From Phaseolus vulgaris (lineage: Eukaryota > Streptophyta > Magnoliopsida > Fabales > Fabaceae): a stretch of DNA of 64,000 nt. Below the pieces are notes generated by a model. The model had not been told where the DNA came from. It did no database searches and saw only the letters and a list, made by a program, of their open reading frames with translations. The stretch lies in the NCBI RefSeq assembly GCF_000499845.2, contig NC_023759.2:40777172-40841171 (forward strand), read 5' to 3'. Shown one piece after another: positions 48,053 to 60,737 of the stretch (positions are counted from its first letter, which is position 1; the number at the start of each line of letters is the position of its first letter). The position numbers and the translations under genes were made by a program.

Positions 48053-48124
48053 GTCGTTGTAGTATAGTGGTAAGTATTTCCGCCTGTCACGCGGACGACC
48101 CGGGTTCGATCCCCGGCAACGGCG
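48053..48124 (+). tRNA. tRNA-Asp (anticodon GTC)
   Basis: 72 nt with a full cloverleaf. Acceptor GTCGTTG pairs with CAACGGC (one G-U pair), discriminator G. Box A is TAGTATAGTGGT and box B GGTTCGATCCC. The anticodon stem TCCGC/GCGGA encloses the loop CTGTCAC with anticodon GTC. Relative to the usual plant tRNA-Asp the outermost anticodon-stem pair is T-A instead of C-G, a compensated change. A T-rich run follows immediately (TTTATTTTT), suitable for Pol III termination. It starts 110 bases from the kinase start codon, on the opposite strand. Confidence 0.95.
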
Positions 48125-48569
48125 TTTATTTTTAAATGAGTTAGACTTTTTTAAATATGGTGTTTTGTCAAACTAATACATAATTTGACATCAAATAACA
48201 TACATTTTACAATCCATTATAATAATATTTTTAATTAATTAAAACAATAATTTATTAGTGTATTTATTTGTGGTGTTAAAGTATCACCATCTTAAATATT
48301 AATCAAAATATTATTTTTGCTTTTATCATATCAAATCCTTTTAAACTTTTTTACTTATCTTTAAAAAACTATTTCATTTTAATCTCAACAAAATTTTAAA
48401 AACGAGTTTAATATACTTTGGAAGACAAGGAACTCAACAAGTAATACAATTTTATATAAACTAAAATTGTAACATCACCAAATAAAATAATTATGAAATT
48501 TTAAAATTAACAAAAAATAACCTTATATAATAAAGATAGAAATCAAATCATATACATTTTTAGTGATAG

Positions 48570-48607
<38 letters not shown>

Positions 48608-48939
48608 CCAGTTATACCACAGCTATATTGGCAGCAGCTCCAGATGAATAGAGGGTAATTTTATTTGAAAAAATTAACGGAAATTAATGACAGACCTCTG
48701 AGGTGACTAATCATAAGCGATAACAACAACTAGTGAAAATTCACAGCTCTCGCCTTCTATAATAACATAGGTACAATTCAACAGTCAAACTTGAACTGTT
48801 TCGTGCCTACTAGAGTTTAAATAACATACAAATACATGCACAAGTAAATTATGTATACGCTAAAATCAGTCTAAAAGGGTGTCATTAATCCAATAAGCAA
48901 TCCTCGACTCTCCATTTTATTTATCTACATCCTGTCTTC
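48125..48939. other. Spacer between tRNA-Asp and the F-box gene 3' end
   Basis: AT-rich; an (AT)n run at 48574-48605. No coding sequence. The right part should be the 3' UTR of the F-box gene. Confidence 0.6.
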
Positions 48940-51900
48940 TCAATCCAGGAGCACGTTACAAAGTCGTCCCTTTTTTCTACTTCGCTTCGTTTCTTCATCG
49001 GGCGACTGCACATTTTTAAAAAATTATGTTAGAAAAATGAACTATAAGCTGAGGTATTCAAGTCCAAAATAAAATCATCCTATGCAACAGTACAACGCAT
49101 AGCACAAGTTAAAAAATCCAAGCAAGTTTGAATCCCATTTCCATTATGTGGGATGAAGAAAAAAAACGAATGACTTTGCGTAACGTGACAAAAGGTCACT
49201 GGCCACTGGCCACTGTGCGTGAAGGGGATAGCTTCCTAGTTAGCATTCATCTATTTAGCAGAATAACAAATGACACCAAATTATTCTAAAACATGATCTG
49301 CTATTTCTTTCAGCTTTACCTCAGTATTGTCTAAATGAGGGACCCGAACCCTTTTGGAGCCATTAGGTAAACGCTTACAAGTTGAAGGGTTTTCCAAATC
49401 AGTAAAAGCATTGCAAACCTGCATACAAATCACAACCACGAATACAAAGGTACATTTGAGTTAGAAAATGAAGAATTTCAGAAACCCGGGTAAGCATGTT
49501 TTATTCATTTAGGGAATTTATTTCTTCACATTTACTGACAACTGAAGCTTCCATCTTAAAAGGCCAATGGAACTATAAAATTATGTAGAAAATATCCTAG
49601 CTGTTTCGATACCTGACTTTGGATAGCCCCTGTTAACATGTCGTGACAACCAGATGCATGCACATTTTCTAAACTAGGGCACTGAAGCAACAGTCTCTCT
49701 GTACAAAAGAAAATGGTAAAAAAGGATGAAACAACTTTTTAAGGAAATCCCTAATGTTGCATCAATTTTTCAGCTGATAATGGCAATAGAACGGGGTGTG
49801 AAAATATTACCTGGATGCAAATTTCTACAAGAATTTAGATTCAAATCCTTGAGTTGAGTGCAGTTTAAATATAAGGCCTGTATATTAATTCAAAATAAGA
49901 AATTCCAATATTAGAAGCGTGAGAAACATGCTCAATAAACTTGCTCAGTTAAATAAAACTTACATCCAAGCCCGAACATCCCCATAAACTAAGTTTCTTT
50001 AAACAGCTGTGTTTGATGATTAGCTTTTGGTTTGTAAGGTGTAGATTAGTAATAGATGTCTTCTGTGGTTTGTGGTTATTTTCATCAGCAATTGGATTGT
50101 GAGAATCGGGTTCACATATTGTCATGCCACAGTCCATAATTTCAATATGTGGCAATTGAGCCGTAGCAAATTGAATGCCACCTGGAACGTAAGATAAAAC
50201 AGTTAAGGTAGAAATAAACCAAATGAAAGTTGGTAAATCAATTGAGTATAAAACAGTGATTACTTGAAGTCACATTAGGGCAAACAGCTAGAAGGAGTCT
50301 TGTCAATGTTTCAGAGAACACATTGCAAATCATGCTAATGCCACTGTCACTGACGCTGGATCTGTTATACAAGTTAAACCGTTAAAACAAACTTCTTGAA
50401 CAGGCAACACAGTCACATGCTCAACATCCAATAACATTGGTCACTTCTATGTCAATTGACTAATTTCAAAAACATTGACCAATCTAAAGACTAGTTTATA
50501 CTGTAACATCAATCATTCTCCATTACCAATAACCAATCTAACAACTAATTGACCAGTGGTTGTACACATTTAGACTAAAGACAGGAGTTGGCCGAAGAGG
50601 ATCCATTTTGGTCACTCCTCCCCTATTCAAGCATGCAGTACTATTCACTTCTATATAAAATGTACTGTATCGAGTTGCAACAGACCTTTAAGTTTTTTCC
50701 ATTTTCTAAGGCGTATGCACTTTCAGGACATTGAAGGAAACTAGAATGGAAGCACACATACCCACTGAGATCAAGCAATTCCAGATTTGGATAGCTTGAG
50801 GCAATGGCAGCGACAGATGCATCAGTAACTTCAGATCCAAAAACGAGTGAAAGCATTCGCAGGCCCCTAATTAACAGAACCAAGAAAACTTTGTCAAGGC
50901 AAATATTGCGACAGCTACTATTCAAATATAACCTATGACGCATAGATATGATACATTTATCAAATATCATACACGTCTGATATGACAATATGATTATCGT
51001 AAAAAGGCATAGCATATTATATACACATATAATGTCTTTAAATATGTATAAAAAATTATGAAACATAATAAATAAATATATAATTTTAATTTTGCAAATT
51101 CAAATTAAAAGCATTTCTATACATTAGTCTATAACTTAGAAAAAATAAAAATTACAAATCACTATCATCATAAATTACTTCCTATTCTCTACAAATAGGA
51201 ATAGTACCACGTTCATTCCTTTCTTGAGATCGAGAGGGGAGTTACTGCTTTTGAATCAATGGAGAGTAATGGTTCAATGTTTTTTATATTATACATGCTT
51301 TTATATCTTGCATGTAGCTAGCTACCAGATTTTCATACCTTTTTTAAGGGCTGCGAGATACTTAACAAATATGTATCAGTAAAACATCCAAAAATATTAG
51401 TATCGGACACATTGAATTCATATATATATAACAGATTAAAGTGCTAGTCATTCATAGAATATACCAAACAAAAAATAAATGAGGATAGCAATTCCTCCTA
51501 TAAATAGCGGGTGCTTATTAAAGAAACTTTTGGGGAAACAAAAATATATATTTCATAAAAATTATTAACTACGTATGTTTATAATGCAAAAAAACATGAC
51601 AACAACTACAGATGAAATAAACCAGTGCTCATTCTCAGCATGTCTAATACAAACTTAAGGTGACATTAACATTGGCGATACTTATGGATTATGGTATAAA
51701 GGTTAAATCCACTTAAACAATTGGAAAAGGAGGCCAGCAATCCTAGACTTAAACAAACCTCAACTGAGCAGCAGTAAGAGCGAGCACAGCAGCATGAGAA
51801 AGTTGCATTGAATATATACGTATGTTTTGCAACCTAGGGCAACTTCTTCCCAAACCTTCAACCATGGTTGCAAGATCAGTGCTGTCCTTTTCTCGTTGAG

Positions 51901-53635
51901 AAAACATCAATGAAATCTCTCTCAACTGAGGACAATTAAAAACCTACCATTTCAGAGCATCAGTTAGTAACCAGAATTCACTCTAAGGCTAAGATCAAAG
52001 GGATATATCAAATTCAGAAATTGAGCATATCGCACAGAATTAAAAGATAGAAAAGTAATATTACCATCTTAGAAAGAGAGTACAGATCCGACAGCCAAAT
52101 GGTAGAAAGACTAGAAGAACAAAGAAGGAAGCCTCCAAGGTTAGAACAACCTTCCATCTTAAGGCTTTTGAGACTCTTTTTATCGGCAACAAATCGACCT
52201 AACTCACTCCTGCATTGTTAAAGTTGCAGGACAGGCAAAGTTAATCGGTAAAGAGAAGCATCATATAGTTAAGTTTGCATATTTCCATATTACTACAAAT
52301 TGTTTATAGCCTGTTTCGATACCTTTCAAAACTATCGTTCTAAAATGTATTTAAAGCTCAGTTTTTTATATTATTTCTTTCAATGTCGCTCCTCTCGATC
52401 AACCAAATCTAAAACAAAAGAACCTTAAGGATTTACAAACACAAACTTAATTAATCAATCCACTACTAATACCAAATCTACAATTGTTAACTTTAATAAA
52501 ACTCAAAATCTGATTCCAAAACCCTATTTAGAATTCAAGTTATATATAATTTTGTCTCATTGAACCAAGCCAGAATCACGTGTTCACCACTTGTAAAATT
52601 TCACCTTACACAAGCTGAAAAATCTACTGTTCAACAACTAAAAAAAAACACTTTTCATGGAAAACAAAGAACATATAAATAAAAGGGTTAGAAAGTTAAA
52701 AATACCCGGTGATTCGATTGACTGCAGAATCAGAAACCGAAATCTCCAAGAATGCCAAATTAGGGCACGAAAATGCAATGCAAGCCAGCATCGTCGAATC
52801 CACATCACTGCAACATCAAAAAACACAGTTTACAATATCAAGTTAATACAAATTATTTTACATTTTGTTAATTATAAGCACGATACTCTTTGATAGTTGT
52901 CCAAATTATAGTATGGTGTCCTTTGGAACAGACATTTTCTTCCGATTAATAAAATCACAACTTATGGATTCCAAAAGATCTTGCAACTCAGTGCAGACAT
53001 AAATGAATCGATATTTCAAATTACACTGATCGATTTTCATTACTTCAGATAAGTTAAAGAAATAAATAGAACTCAGACCTTTCCATTACAAGAGAGAGAT
53101 TTACAATCCCCGGACACTTCTGCAACATCGACGCCACGAAACCCACCTGAACACTCGCCGGAACCCTAAGATTTAACTCCTCCGCTGCCTTCCACAAACT
53201 CCTCGTCATATCCCTCCAGCCTCTGGACACCTTAGCCGCCGTTAGGAGCCCCGACGGCGGAAGCCTCCTAAGTATGTCCCAAAGAACATTCCCCGGCAAC
53301 CCAGACGAATCAAGATCATCCTCTTGGGACCACACAGAGGTGCACTCCGATGGATCGAGTCCGCAGGCTTCTTCGTGATCAAAGGAGAGAGCGCGACGGG
53401 GCTGGAGAGCAGAGCGGCGGGCGGCGGAGACAGATATAGAGGAAGGAGCGGATGCCACCACGGAGAGAGAGGAGTGGGAAGGGGTGGCGGAGGAGGAAGT
53501 GGCGGGGTTCCCGACGGTGCAGACATGGCCCTTCTTAGGGAGACCGCAACGACCGCAATTGTAGCTACCGCGTTTCTTGCCGAACTTTGCTTGGGAAGAG
53601 GCGGCGTGGGAAGGTGTGGGGTGAAATTGTTGCAT
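48940..53635 (-). CDS. FBL17: F-box/LRR protein, FBL17-like
   Basis: Substrate-recognition subunit of an SCF ubiquitin ligase; Arabidopsis FBL17 targets KRP-type CDK inhibitors and drives S-phase entry in pollen and somatic cells. Exons (minus): 53079-53635, 52706-52807, 52065-52209, 51759-51943, 50762-50866, 50264-50361, 49964-50181, 49811-49877, 49613-49698, 49320-49418, 48940-49005; 1728 bases, 575 residues, all GT-AG with consistent phase. A Cys/His motif NCGRCGLPKKGHVC (C27, C30, H37, C39) is followed by a Ser-rich linker, the F-box (GLPGNVLWDILRRLPPSGLL, about 111-150) and LRRs (CPNLAFLEISVSD, CPRLQNIRIYS, YPNLELLDLSG, CLKKLSLWGCSGL, CTQLKDLNLNSC). The C-terminal tail is basic. An upstream in-frame ATG at 53704 would add 23 residues; the nearer one is preferred because the TATA-like and E2F-like elements leave almost no leader for the upstream ATG. 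If the last donor were not used, translation would end at a TAA near 49275. Confidence 0.88.
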
Positions 53636-53730
53636 GGTGTGAATTCTGTGAAGTAAGGTATCTTGGGAGAGACAGACACAGTGGAGGTCTTGAGATGTTA
53701 ACATAAAAACAATGGTTTAGAGCGGGAGAG

Positions 53731-53738
53731 TTCGCGCC
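53731..53738 (+). promoter_or_regulatory. E2F-type site TTCGCGCC upstream of the F-box gene
   Basis: TTCGCGCC fits the E2F core TTSSCGCC, about 96-103 bases upstream of the start codon. A second near-match (AGCGGGAG) lies at 53721-53728, and an AAATAAATAT TATA-like stretch just beyond, reading on the minus strand. FBL17 is a known E2F-regulated G1/S gene, which makes the site credible. Confidence 0.6.
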
Positions 53739-53759
53739 ATATTTATTTCCCTCCTCTTC

Positions 53760-55480
53760 TTTGTTTTACTTTTTCTAAGGGGTATTCAGTCTAGTTCCAA
53801 AAATAATAAAAAATCTTATCTGTATTTAAATCCGATTATGTTTCTTATTACTGTATTTATAGTTTTAACATTCTCTCCTATAAAAAAATTACATAATTTT
53901 ATATCTAAATATTATAATACAGATTTTTATTATATTTTGTGCGAACAAAAATATATTATAAAATACAATACAATCACATAATATTAAAATAATATAATAT
54001 AAGATATGTATATTTACTTTTTTGCAAAAATAATGTTAAAAGAATTATGTGGTAGTTATTTTTTAAAGATAAATTATTTATTTGTTTTTGAAATAAAAAA
54101 GTTTTTCAATTACTTATCTTATTAAAAAAAATATAGTTATGAAAGCATAAAATTATTTAATTCAAAGATAATATTAAAAGAAAATATCAAATAATGTATA
54201 TTTTTATATTATAAATGTAATTTTATATTTATTATAATTTTTTAAATATAGAGTTAAGTTAATTTATATTTATATTTTCATATTTACATTACACTATAAC
54301 ATCTTCTCTCTTTTTTCTTTTTAAGATAATCATTCTCGTAGTCACTTTCAATACTTTCTTATGTATATTTTAAATTGGTATCAATTTCATAAATTCTAAA
54401 TTTTCTTTTAATTACTCTCCCCTTAATAAAACTTTATATAATCATAAAAAAGTTTTTAAATCTAGTTTTGTACTCTTTTTCCATTTATTCTAAATGTCTT
54501 TTTAAGACTTATTTATAGGAACTAATAAATATAATACAAATATTTTTAATAACATAATTATAGTATTTCCTAACTTTTACTGTTTTTAATCTTATTTGGT
54601 ATAAATTCATAAGTATAAATTAATTCAATATTAAATAAAAAATAAATATAGGTATTGATAACAGTTGACTTTAATTAAACTCAATTTTTAATTTAATTTT
54701 ATAAAGATATATATTACATATTAAAGATATTTACTGCATAACTATTATTATAGCACTTTATTGTATTATTGTATTTATTATTATTATAGCACTTTTTTAA
54801 ACAGAGTATTAATTATTGTATTTATTAAATATAATATATTAATTAAATTTAATAACTAAAATGTAAATAGATTAAATATATAACATTTTTTCATAAACTC
54901 AATATATAAATATACTGAGGTTAAAAAAGACCAAATCATTTTTTAATGCTTCAAATTATTACACATTTACTCGTTGAAACGATATAAACTAATATACAAC
55001 TATATATCTATTAACATTTTAATATAAAATATATTACATCATATTCATAAATTGAATTTATTTATTGTTTAATTCCTTTCAAGGATACTTTTTAGGTCTT
55101 GACCAATATTCTTAAATTTATTTAAAAATTCTTTGTGTCTAAAATGTTGAAAGTTACAGACAAAGAAAAGTATTAGTAAGTAAAATAATATATAGATCGC
55201 TTTTAAGTTTTTATTTCGTTTTTATATTAGATAATTAAGATTTTTTTTTTTTCATTCTTTATTTTAAGCTCTTTTTTTTTAAGTTTTGTATCTGTTGATA
55301 TCAATTCTCTTCTTTTTAATGATAAAGACCGGAAGAAAAAAAACATTTTGATTTCAAGTGTATATATTGATTGTTAGTTAGATCATTATATAACATATTG
55401 TTATGATCTTTCAAACAAGATATGACCTATTTCATTCTAATCACATCACAAATCATGATTATACTTGTTAAAGTTAGAGG
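53760..55480. other. Very AT-rich intergenic stretch
   Basis: No coding sequence or recognisable element. Confidence 0.6.
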
Positions 55481-56740
55481 ATACCAACACTTCTTTGTTT
55501 ACAAGTATATCAATGTCTTCACTTAATTATTATATTTTGTAGGAGTTAAAGTGAACTATGGTAGTTTGTTGAACCTTCCTTGTCATTCGTTAACGAGAAA
55601 CACTCTTGCAACTTTGAAGGTGAAATTTTGCTATTAATAAGATATATTGCATAAAATATATTTTATCTTTTGAGTTTCATCAAAATCTGTTTGTATAAGG
55701 TCAAACATATGTCTGGACATCAACAAATCTCCTTTCATGGGAACTAATTCACGCTCATTGTCACTAGAAGAATATTCACGTGAAGAAGACGAAAAAGAAT
55801 GTCCCAAACACACATCCACATTATCCATAATCATCATAGACCTTTTGTTTGGATATGCACAAGCAATATTTCTAAAATTAAAGCACTTAAAACATTTTCT
55901 CCCTTAATTTTTTCTGGAATTTTGGGAGACAATGAAGAAAACGATGGATTAAAGGGTCTAGAACAAGAAGAATATTTATGAGGTCTTGTAATATTATTTA
56001 TCATGTCCTTAAAAAGAAGTTACTTCATTGATTGTTTTGTTTTTCCATGAGGACAAGTGAGATGTTCACTTGTTGTAGGAACTTCACCTCTTAAGTTGTA
56101 ATTCCACCATAGTATCTTGGTTTATGTTTTCCTTTGTAGTCTTATGTTTATGAAGTTCTATTATGTGTTAAATATATTCATTTAAGGCATTCAAAAACAT
56201 TTCCATGTTATGCTTCATTTTTTTTTTCTCAATTTCGCATGTAATGAAGAGAACTTTCATCTCTTCGTGGTACTTTACACGTTGTGACTTCCTTGACAAC
56301 CTTTGGAGTTGAAGGATTAATTTTGTATGTAATAAGAGGGCACAAACATTTTTCTCAATCAAGCCTTCAAGGAAAACCAAGTGACAATTTTTAGTTTCAT
56401 ACTTTTAACCATATCACTTATGATTTGGTTCTGCCTTATTAAAGCATAACTTTTAAAATTTAAAGTAGCAATTTTAATTATATTAGGTCTACTAGGCCTA
56501 TAAACAAATAAAATAGTTTAGGTAACGTGTCTAATTGCAAACATCTTCCTCCTTTTGCTCTTATTGTTTCCCTCCATAGTTATCATAGTCTCTCTTACTT
56601 TCACAATAGGAGAAAGTTATTGAATATCTTTTAATCACTCCATCTCTTATTTGATGCAATCCTAGCTTGCATCTTCATTTGTAGATCCTCTTTTTCATTG
56701 TTTTGATTTTAATATTTTCTACGGATAATGAAGACTATTG
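55480..56740 (-). pseudogene. Possible Ty3/Gypsy gag-protease remnant
   Basis: The minus strand at 55837-55634 reads SSSSREYSSSDNERELVPMKGDLLMSR in two adjacent pieces, resembling the acidic spacer and EGDLL-V-R motif that precede the protease of plant Gypsy elements. Further upstream (56380-56168) is a Lys/Glu-rich, coiled-coil-like stretch (RKSQRVKYHEEMKVL). Many stops. Assignment rests on short motifs only. Confidence 0.38.
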
Positions 56741-56789
56741 CGGAAACATGAAGAATTGTAGAAATTTGGAAGAGTTGAAAATTATGACG

Positions 56790-57310
56790 GTGAATCTAAG
56801 TGAGGTTAGGCCAACACTTAGTTTCTAGAGTGGGGTTAGGCCAACACTACTAGGAGGAGTCTAGAAATTTGTCTAGCAAGAAGACAATTATAAAGAGAAC
56901 TTTGAACAAGTAAAAGTGTCTTAATTGGACAACATTTCATTACTCAAATTAAAGATAAAAATCATGTACAAGAGACTACTATTTATAGGAGAAAGTCTCT
57001 CAAAACCTCTCAAATGAGAGTGTGACAAGTGTCACCACCTTATTGGTGCAAATCCTATCCATTAAGGAGAAGACATGTGGAGCTTCATGTCTTCCTTGCC
57101 TACATTTCTATTGCACCCCTCTTTTGCTATTTTACAATCTACTTTCTTTTTTATTTACATCCATATCTACTTTGGCCCAAAATACAAGACCCAAAACTTT
57201 CTAACTACTCTACACAATTTTTACAAGGCTAAGAAGAATAAAAGACTTTACAATCTCTTTAATAAGTCTAAATTTTCGTCTATCATCTTAGCCGAAAGTT
57301 TCGAGGCCAG
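56790..57310 (-). repeat. Candidate LTR linked to the Gypsy-like remnant
   Basis: On the minus strand a promoter-like segment reads CTCCTATAAATAGTAGTCTC (about 56986-56967), with internal short repeats ('ggttaggccaacact' at 56806 and 56836 on the plus strand). It lies just upstream of the gag-like remnant in the same orientation. LTR ends were not identified. Confidence 0.35.
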
Positions 57311-60070
57311 ATGATTTTCATCATTATTTCTCTTTATCAGTCAGTTCTTTATATTCTTTCTTCTTGGTCAAGCCATTTTATTTTTTCTTTATGATCAAGT
57401 CTTTCTCTCATTTCTTTTTCTTCACAATTCAATCTATATCTTTCTTGGTATTCTTGATTCATCTTTTTGTATCTCTCTAGCTCAAGTTTAATATCTTTTA
57501 TTTAGATACTAATTTTAACTTTTTTAGGATTCAAATGAGAACTACAAAACACCTACAAAAGAAAGAAGATGCAAAGAAAAATAGTTGTTGGTTCAATAAA
57601 AAAACACTCCGTTCTTAAAAGATGACGACACACTTTTATAAAGACACTAAATTAAGAGAACATACATTCAAATGAAATACATAGACAAACCACCAAAGCG
57701 GAGCGGGCTGGTCCGCATAACCCATATATATTAAAAATCTATAAATTTCTTTTTGTACCTCATAATTTTTTCACATAGCCTCATATTTTCAAAAATTATT
57801 CATTCCAAATTCTACAATTCAGAATATAAATTTGTATTATAGATTGTGTAAAATGGAATATTGTACAATCTAAAACACAAATTTTAACTTTCACATTCCG
57901 AAATTCAAGAAAAAATGTTCAATGAAAAGTGTCAAATGATGATTTGAGTATTTTTTTTTAGGTGTGGAGTGCAATAAAAAAAACATGGAGGTGCAAAAAG
58001 AAACCCCCCTCAATCCGTAATTCATAACACCTTCACAAAATTTGATAATGATTTTTTTAATATTTGATAGTATTTTTTTGTCTTTCCAACATAGATTGTA
58101 TGGTTTTAATACTCATATGCAATAGTCAAATTTTGGTCTTTTTATAATAAAACTTAAGTATAATATTATATTATATATATATATATATATATATAATTCT
58201 ATACTATTTTTCAAATTATAATAGTAATAATGTGTAAATTACCTTAAAAAAATAGTGACTTCTTTATTTTTGTTTTTAACACTTTAAGGTATTGATTTTC
58301 AATTTTTTCGTTGTCATATGAATTGTAAAGTATTCGCCAATTGGTTTTATAATTATTTCTTGTATTCTTATTTTATTTTCTACTATTTTATGCATATCCA
58401 GATTGAATTTCTAAAAGGTAATGAAATTAAAAGACGTGAACATTTATGTTTCGAAGTTTCAAATTAATTCAATAACAAGCTTATTTCAATACAATTCTTT
58501 CACGAAATTTTAACATTTTTGTTACTAAGAAAACTAAATAGCAAAGACATATACCTAAATGTAAGAACTCTTCAAGCATCCTTGGAAGACTTGAAAGAAC
58601 TTCAAGTGTAACAGAATGACTGAAAAAAACTTCAAATTTTTTTTCAAGCTTTAAAAGAGAAATTTGAGAGGTACCAACTTCCAATAAAAGTTCCTTGGCG
58701 GAGAATATAGGAGAAGAATACTCCCATTTTTAAGTGACTTTGAAAAACAAGAAGACAAACTTTTAAGCGAGTTCAATTCTTATTCATTTTCAAAGTGTTT
58801 AGTATTCTTTCTTAAATCTTCGCTTGTTTGTTCCCTATGTGAGCACTTCCTTTTTTTGTCTTTGCCATAATTAATCAAGGAAAGCTTAACTTCAACTCAA
58901 CAAGACCAAAACTCCACAATTGAATTCACCTTAAGAGGCCAACAAGTAACATCAACAAAGCTCAATTTAAATTGGTAAACTCAAATGGATTAAAATTGAA
59001 AAACTTCAAAGAGTAATTTTAAGGACTCAAGGCAAGAAATTAAAGATGCAAAAATAGTTGGCACTCAAATTTGGAAACCTAAAGAAAAGCACTAAAATAG
59101 ATTGAATGAAACAATTTTTTTTTACTAAGAATGGTTATGGCAACACTGATTCAAGAATTCATTTAAATTTTTCTATATTGAATTCTTCTCCCAAATTTTT
59201 ACCACATATTGCTAACACAATAGGTAATATTCTCACAAAATTTCATCTCAAAATATGCACTGAATCAAATGCAGTAATTCAAAATTTGAGAGCTATTTTT
59301 CACACTTCTTTCAAACTTTTTCAATATTGACATCTAGGCTTTTAACATTTATCATTTTTTTGCACTACGATTTTCGAATGTGCCTCTTTAACAGGATATT
59401 ATCAATATATTGAAGTTCTCACGTAATATTTCACACCATTTTAACGTGTATATAGCTTGCAATAAATGTTCCAACTTGTATAAAAAATCAACAAACTACA
59501 AAGGGAAGGAAACATGTGAAATTGAAAGAAGATTATGATAACTCAAGACATAATGAAAATCTAACTCTAAAGAACTTGTTAATGGTATAATAACAAGCTA
59601 AGAGACTCAAATTCATAAATGTAAAAACATGCAAAGAGCCAAAATAAATCGGATTACACAATATTTTGTGGTAGACTCACAAAATAAAAAATAAAAACTA
59701 AAATGAAACAAAGTACTATTAAAAGTTTACGACATATATGGAATGAAAATGACTTAAAAGACATGGATTAGATTTAAAACTCAAATTAATAATACTAAAA
59801 CAAATATTGAGCCAAATAAAATGAAACAAAAACAAAAACACACATAGTAGCATAAGTATGAAACCTAAAACACATGTTTTGGTGATTCAAGATAGAATGA
59901 ATGATTAAATACGGAATGAATGTTTTGAACCAATTAAAAGCATAATGAACACAACATATTTGGTGAAATAACCCAAAACATATTCAAGATATGTAAAACA
60001 AAATGAAGATAACACAAAAAAATTTAAGAAGAAAACAAAGGTGAATAACACTTAGCTTAGACCAAAACCT
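57311..60070. other. AT-rich intergenic stretch
   Basis: (AT)n at 58171-58195. Several short open frames (58481-58684 minus, 59106-59330 plus) without domains. 57960-58010 ('acatggaggtgcaaaaagaaacc') resembles 2790-2830 near the left end, suggesting a shared dispersed repeat. Confidence 0.45.
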
Positions 60071-60071
60071 T

Positions 60072-60084
60072 GCTCTAGATACCA
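60072..60084 (-). other. Possible Copia-type primer-binding site
   Basis: The minus strand reads TGGTATCTAGAGC, the initiator-Met primer-binding site with one extra base. No LTR or gag could be tied to it, so it may be coincidental or a decayed element. Confidence 0.3.
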
Positions 60085-60189
60085 AATGATTTAAACCTGG
60101 TCTTGAATCCTTACATGTTTTAGAGTTTATAATTTTGAATGGGTTTTGTGAAGGCAATGCGAAAGCTGGATGAAGGTAGAATTCATATT

Positions 60190-60440
60190 AGAAAGATGAA
60201 TTTGATACCAGAAATTTGTATAGAATAGACAAAATTTGTATGTAAAACATAGTTACATATAAAATACATACGGGAAAAAAATTGTATGTAAAATTATCGT
60301 AGATAGCTGTTACATATGAATTTTAAAATCCATATGTAAATTACACATGAATATATTCATATGTAATTACATACAAAAAATTGTGTATGTAAAGTCTGAT
60401 GTATTTACTACGGAAAAAACCGTATGTAATATCCAATTTC
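60190..60440. repeat. Cluster of inverted TACATACGG / CATATGTAA motifs
   Basis: Motifs ACATACGG, CCGTATGTA, TACATATGAA and TTCATATGTAA occur repeatedly in both orientations (about 60238-60430). Such clusters are typical of subterminal regions of CACTA transposons. Confidence 0.5.
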
Positions 60441-60737
60441 AATTTTTTCCAAGTCAACTTTATCAAGATATTTTTTATTTTACAAACCTGAACATGTATA
60501 TTCAAAATTTTCTTTTTACAAACCTAAACATATATATTCAAAATCATGATAAAATATTTTTTAGATTGTAAACGATTATAAAAAAATAATAATGAATGTG
60601 GAAAAAGTTTGATCTAAGTTTATCGATGTGATAATATAAATATTCAAAATATCCAAAATATCCAAATATAGTTCATTTGAACCAAAGAAAACATCTAAGA
60701 AAAGAAATCCAATGTCAATACAAAGCTTCTTAACAAA

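Noticed and set aside
53242..53679. Long alternative frames over the first F-box exon (145 codons minus, 110 codons plus)
   Set aside because: Shadows of the real exon, which has the Cys/His motif and F-box in one frame and splices correctly.
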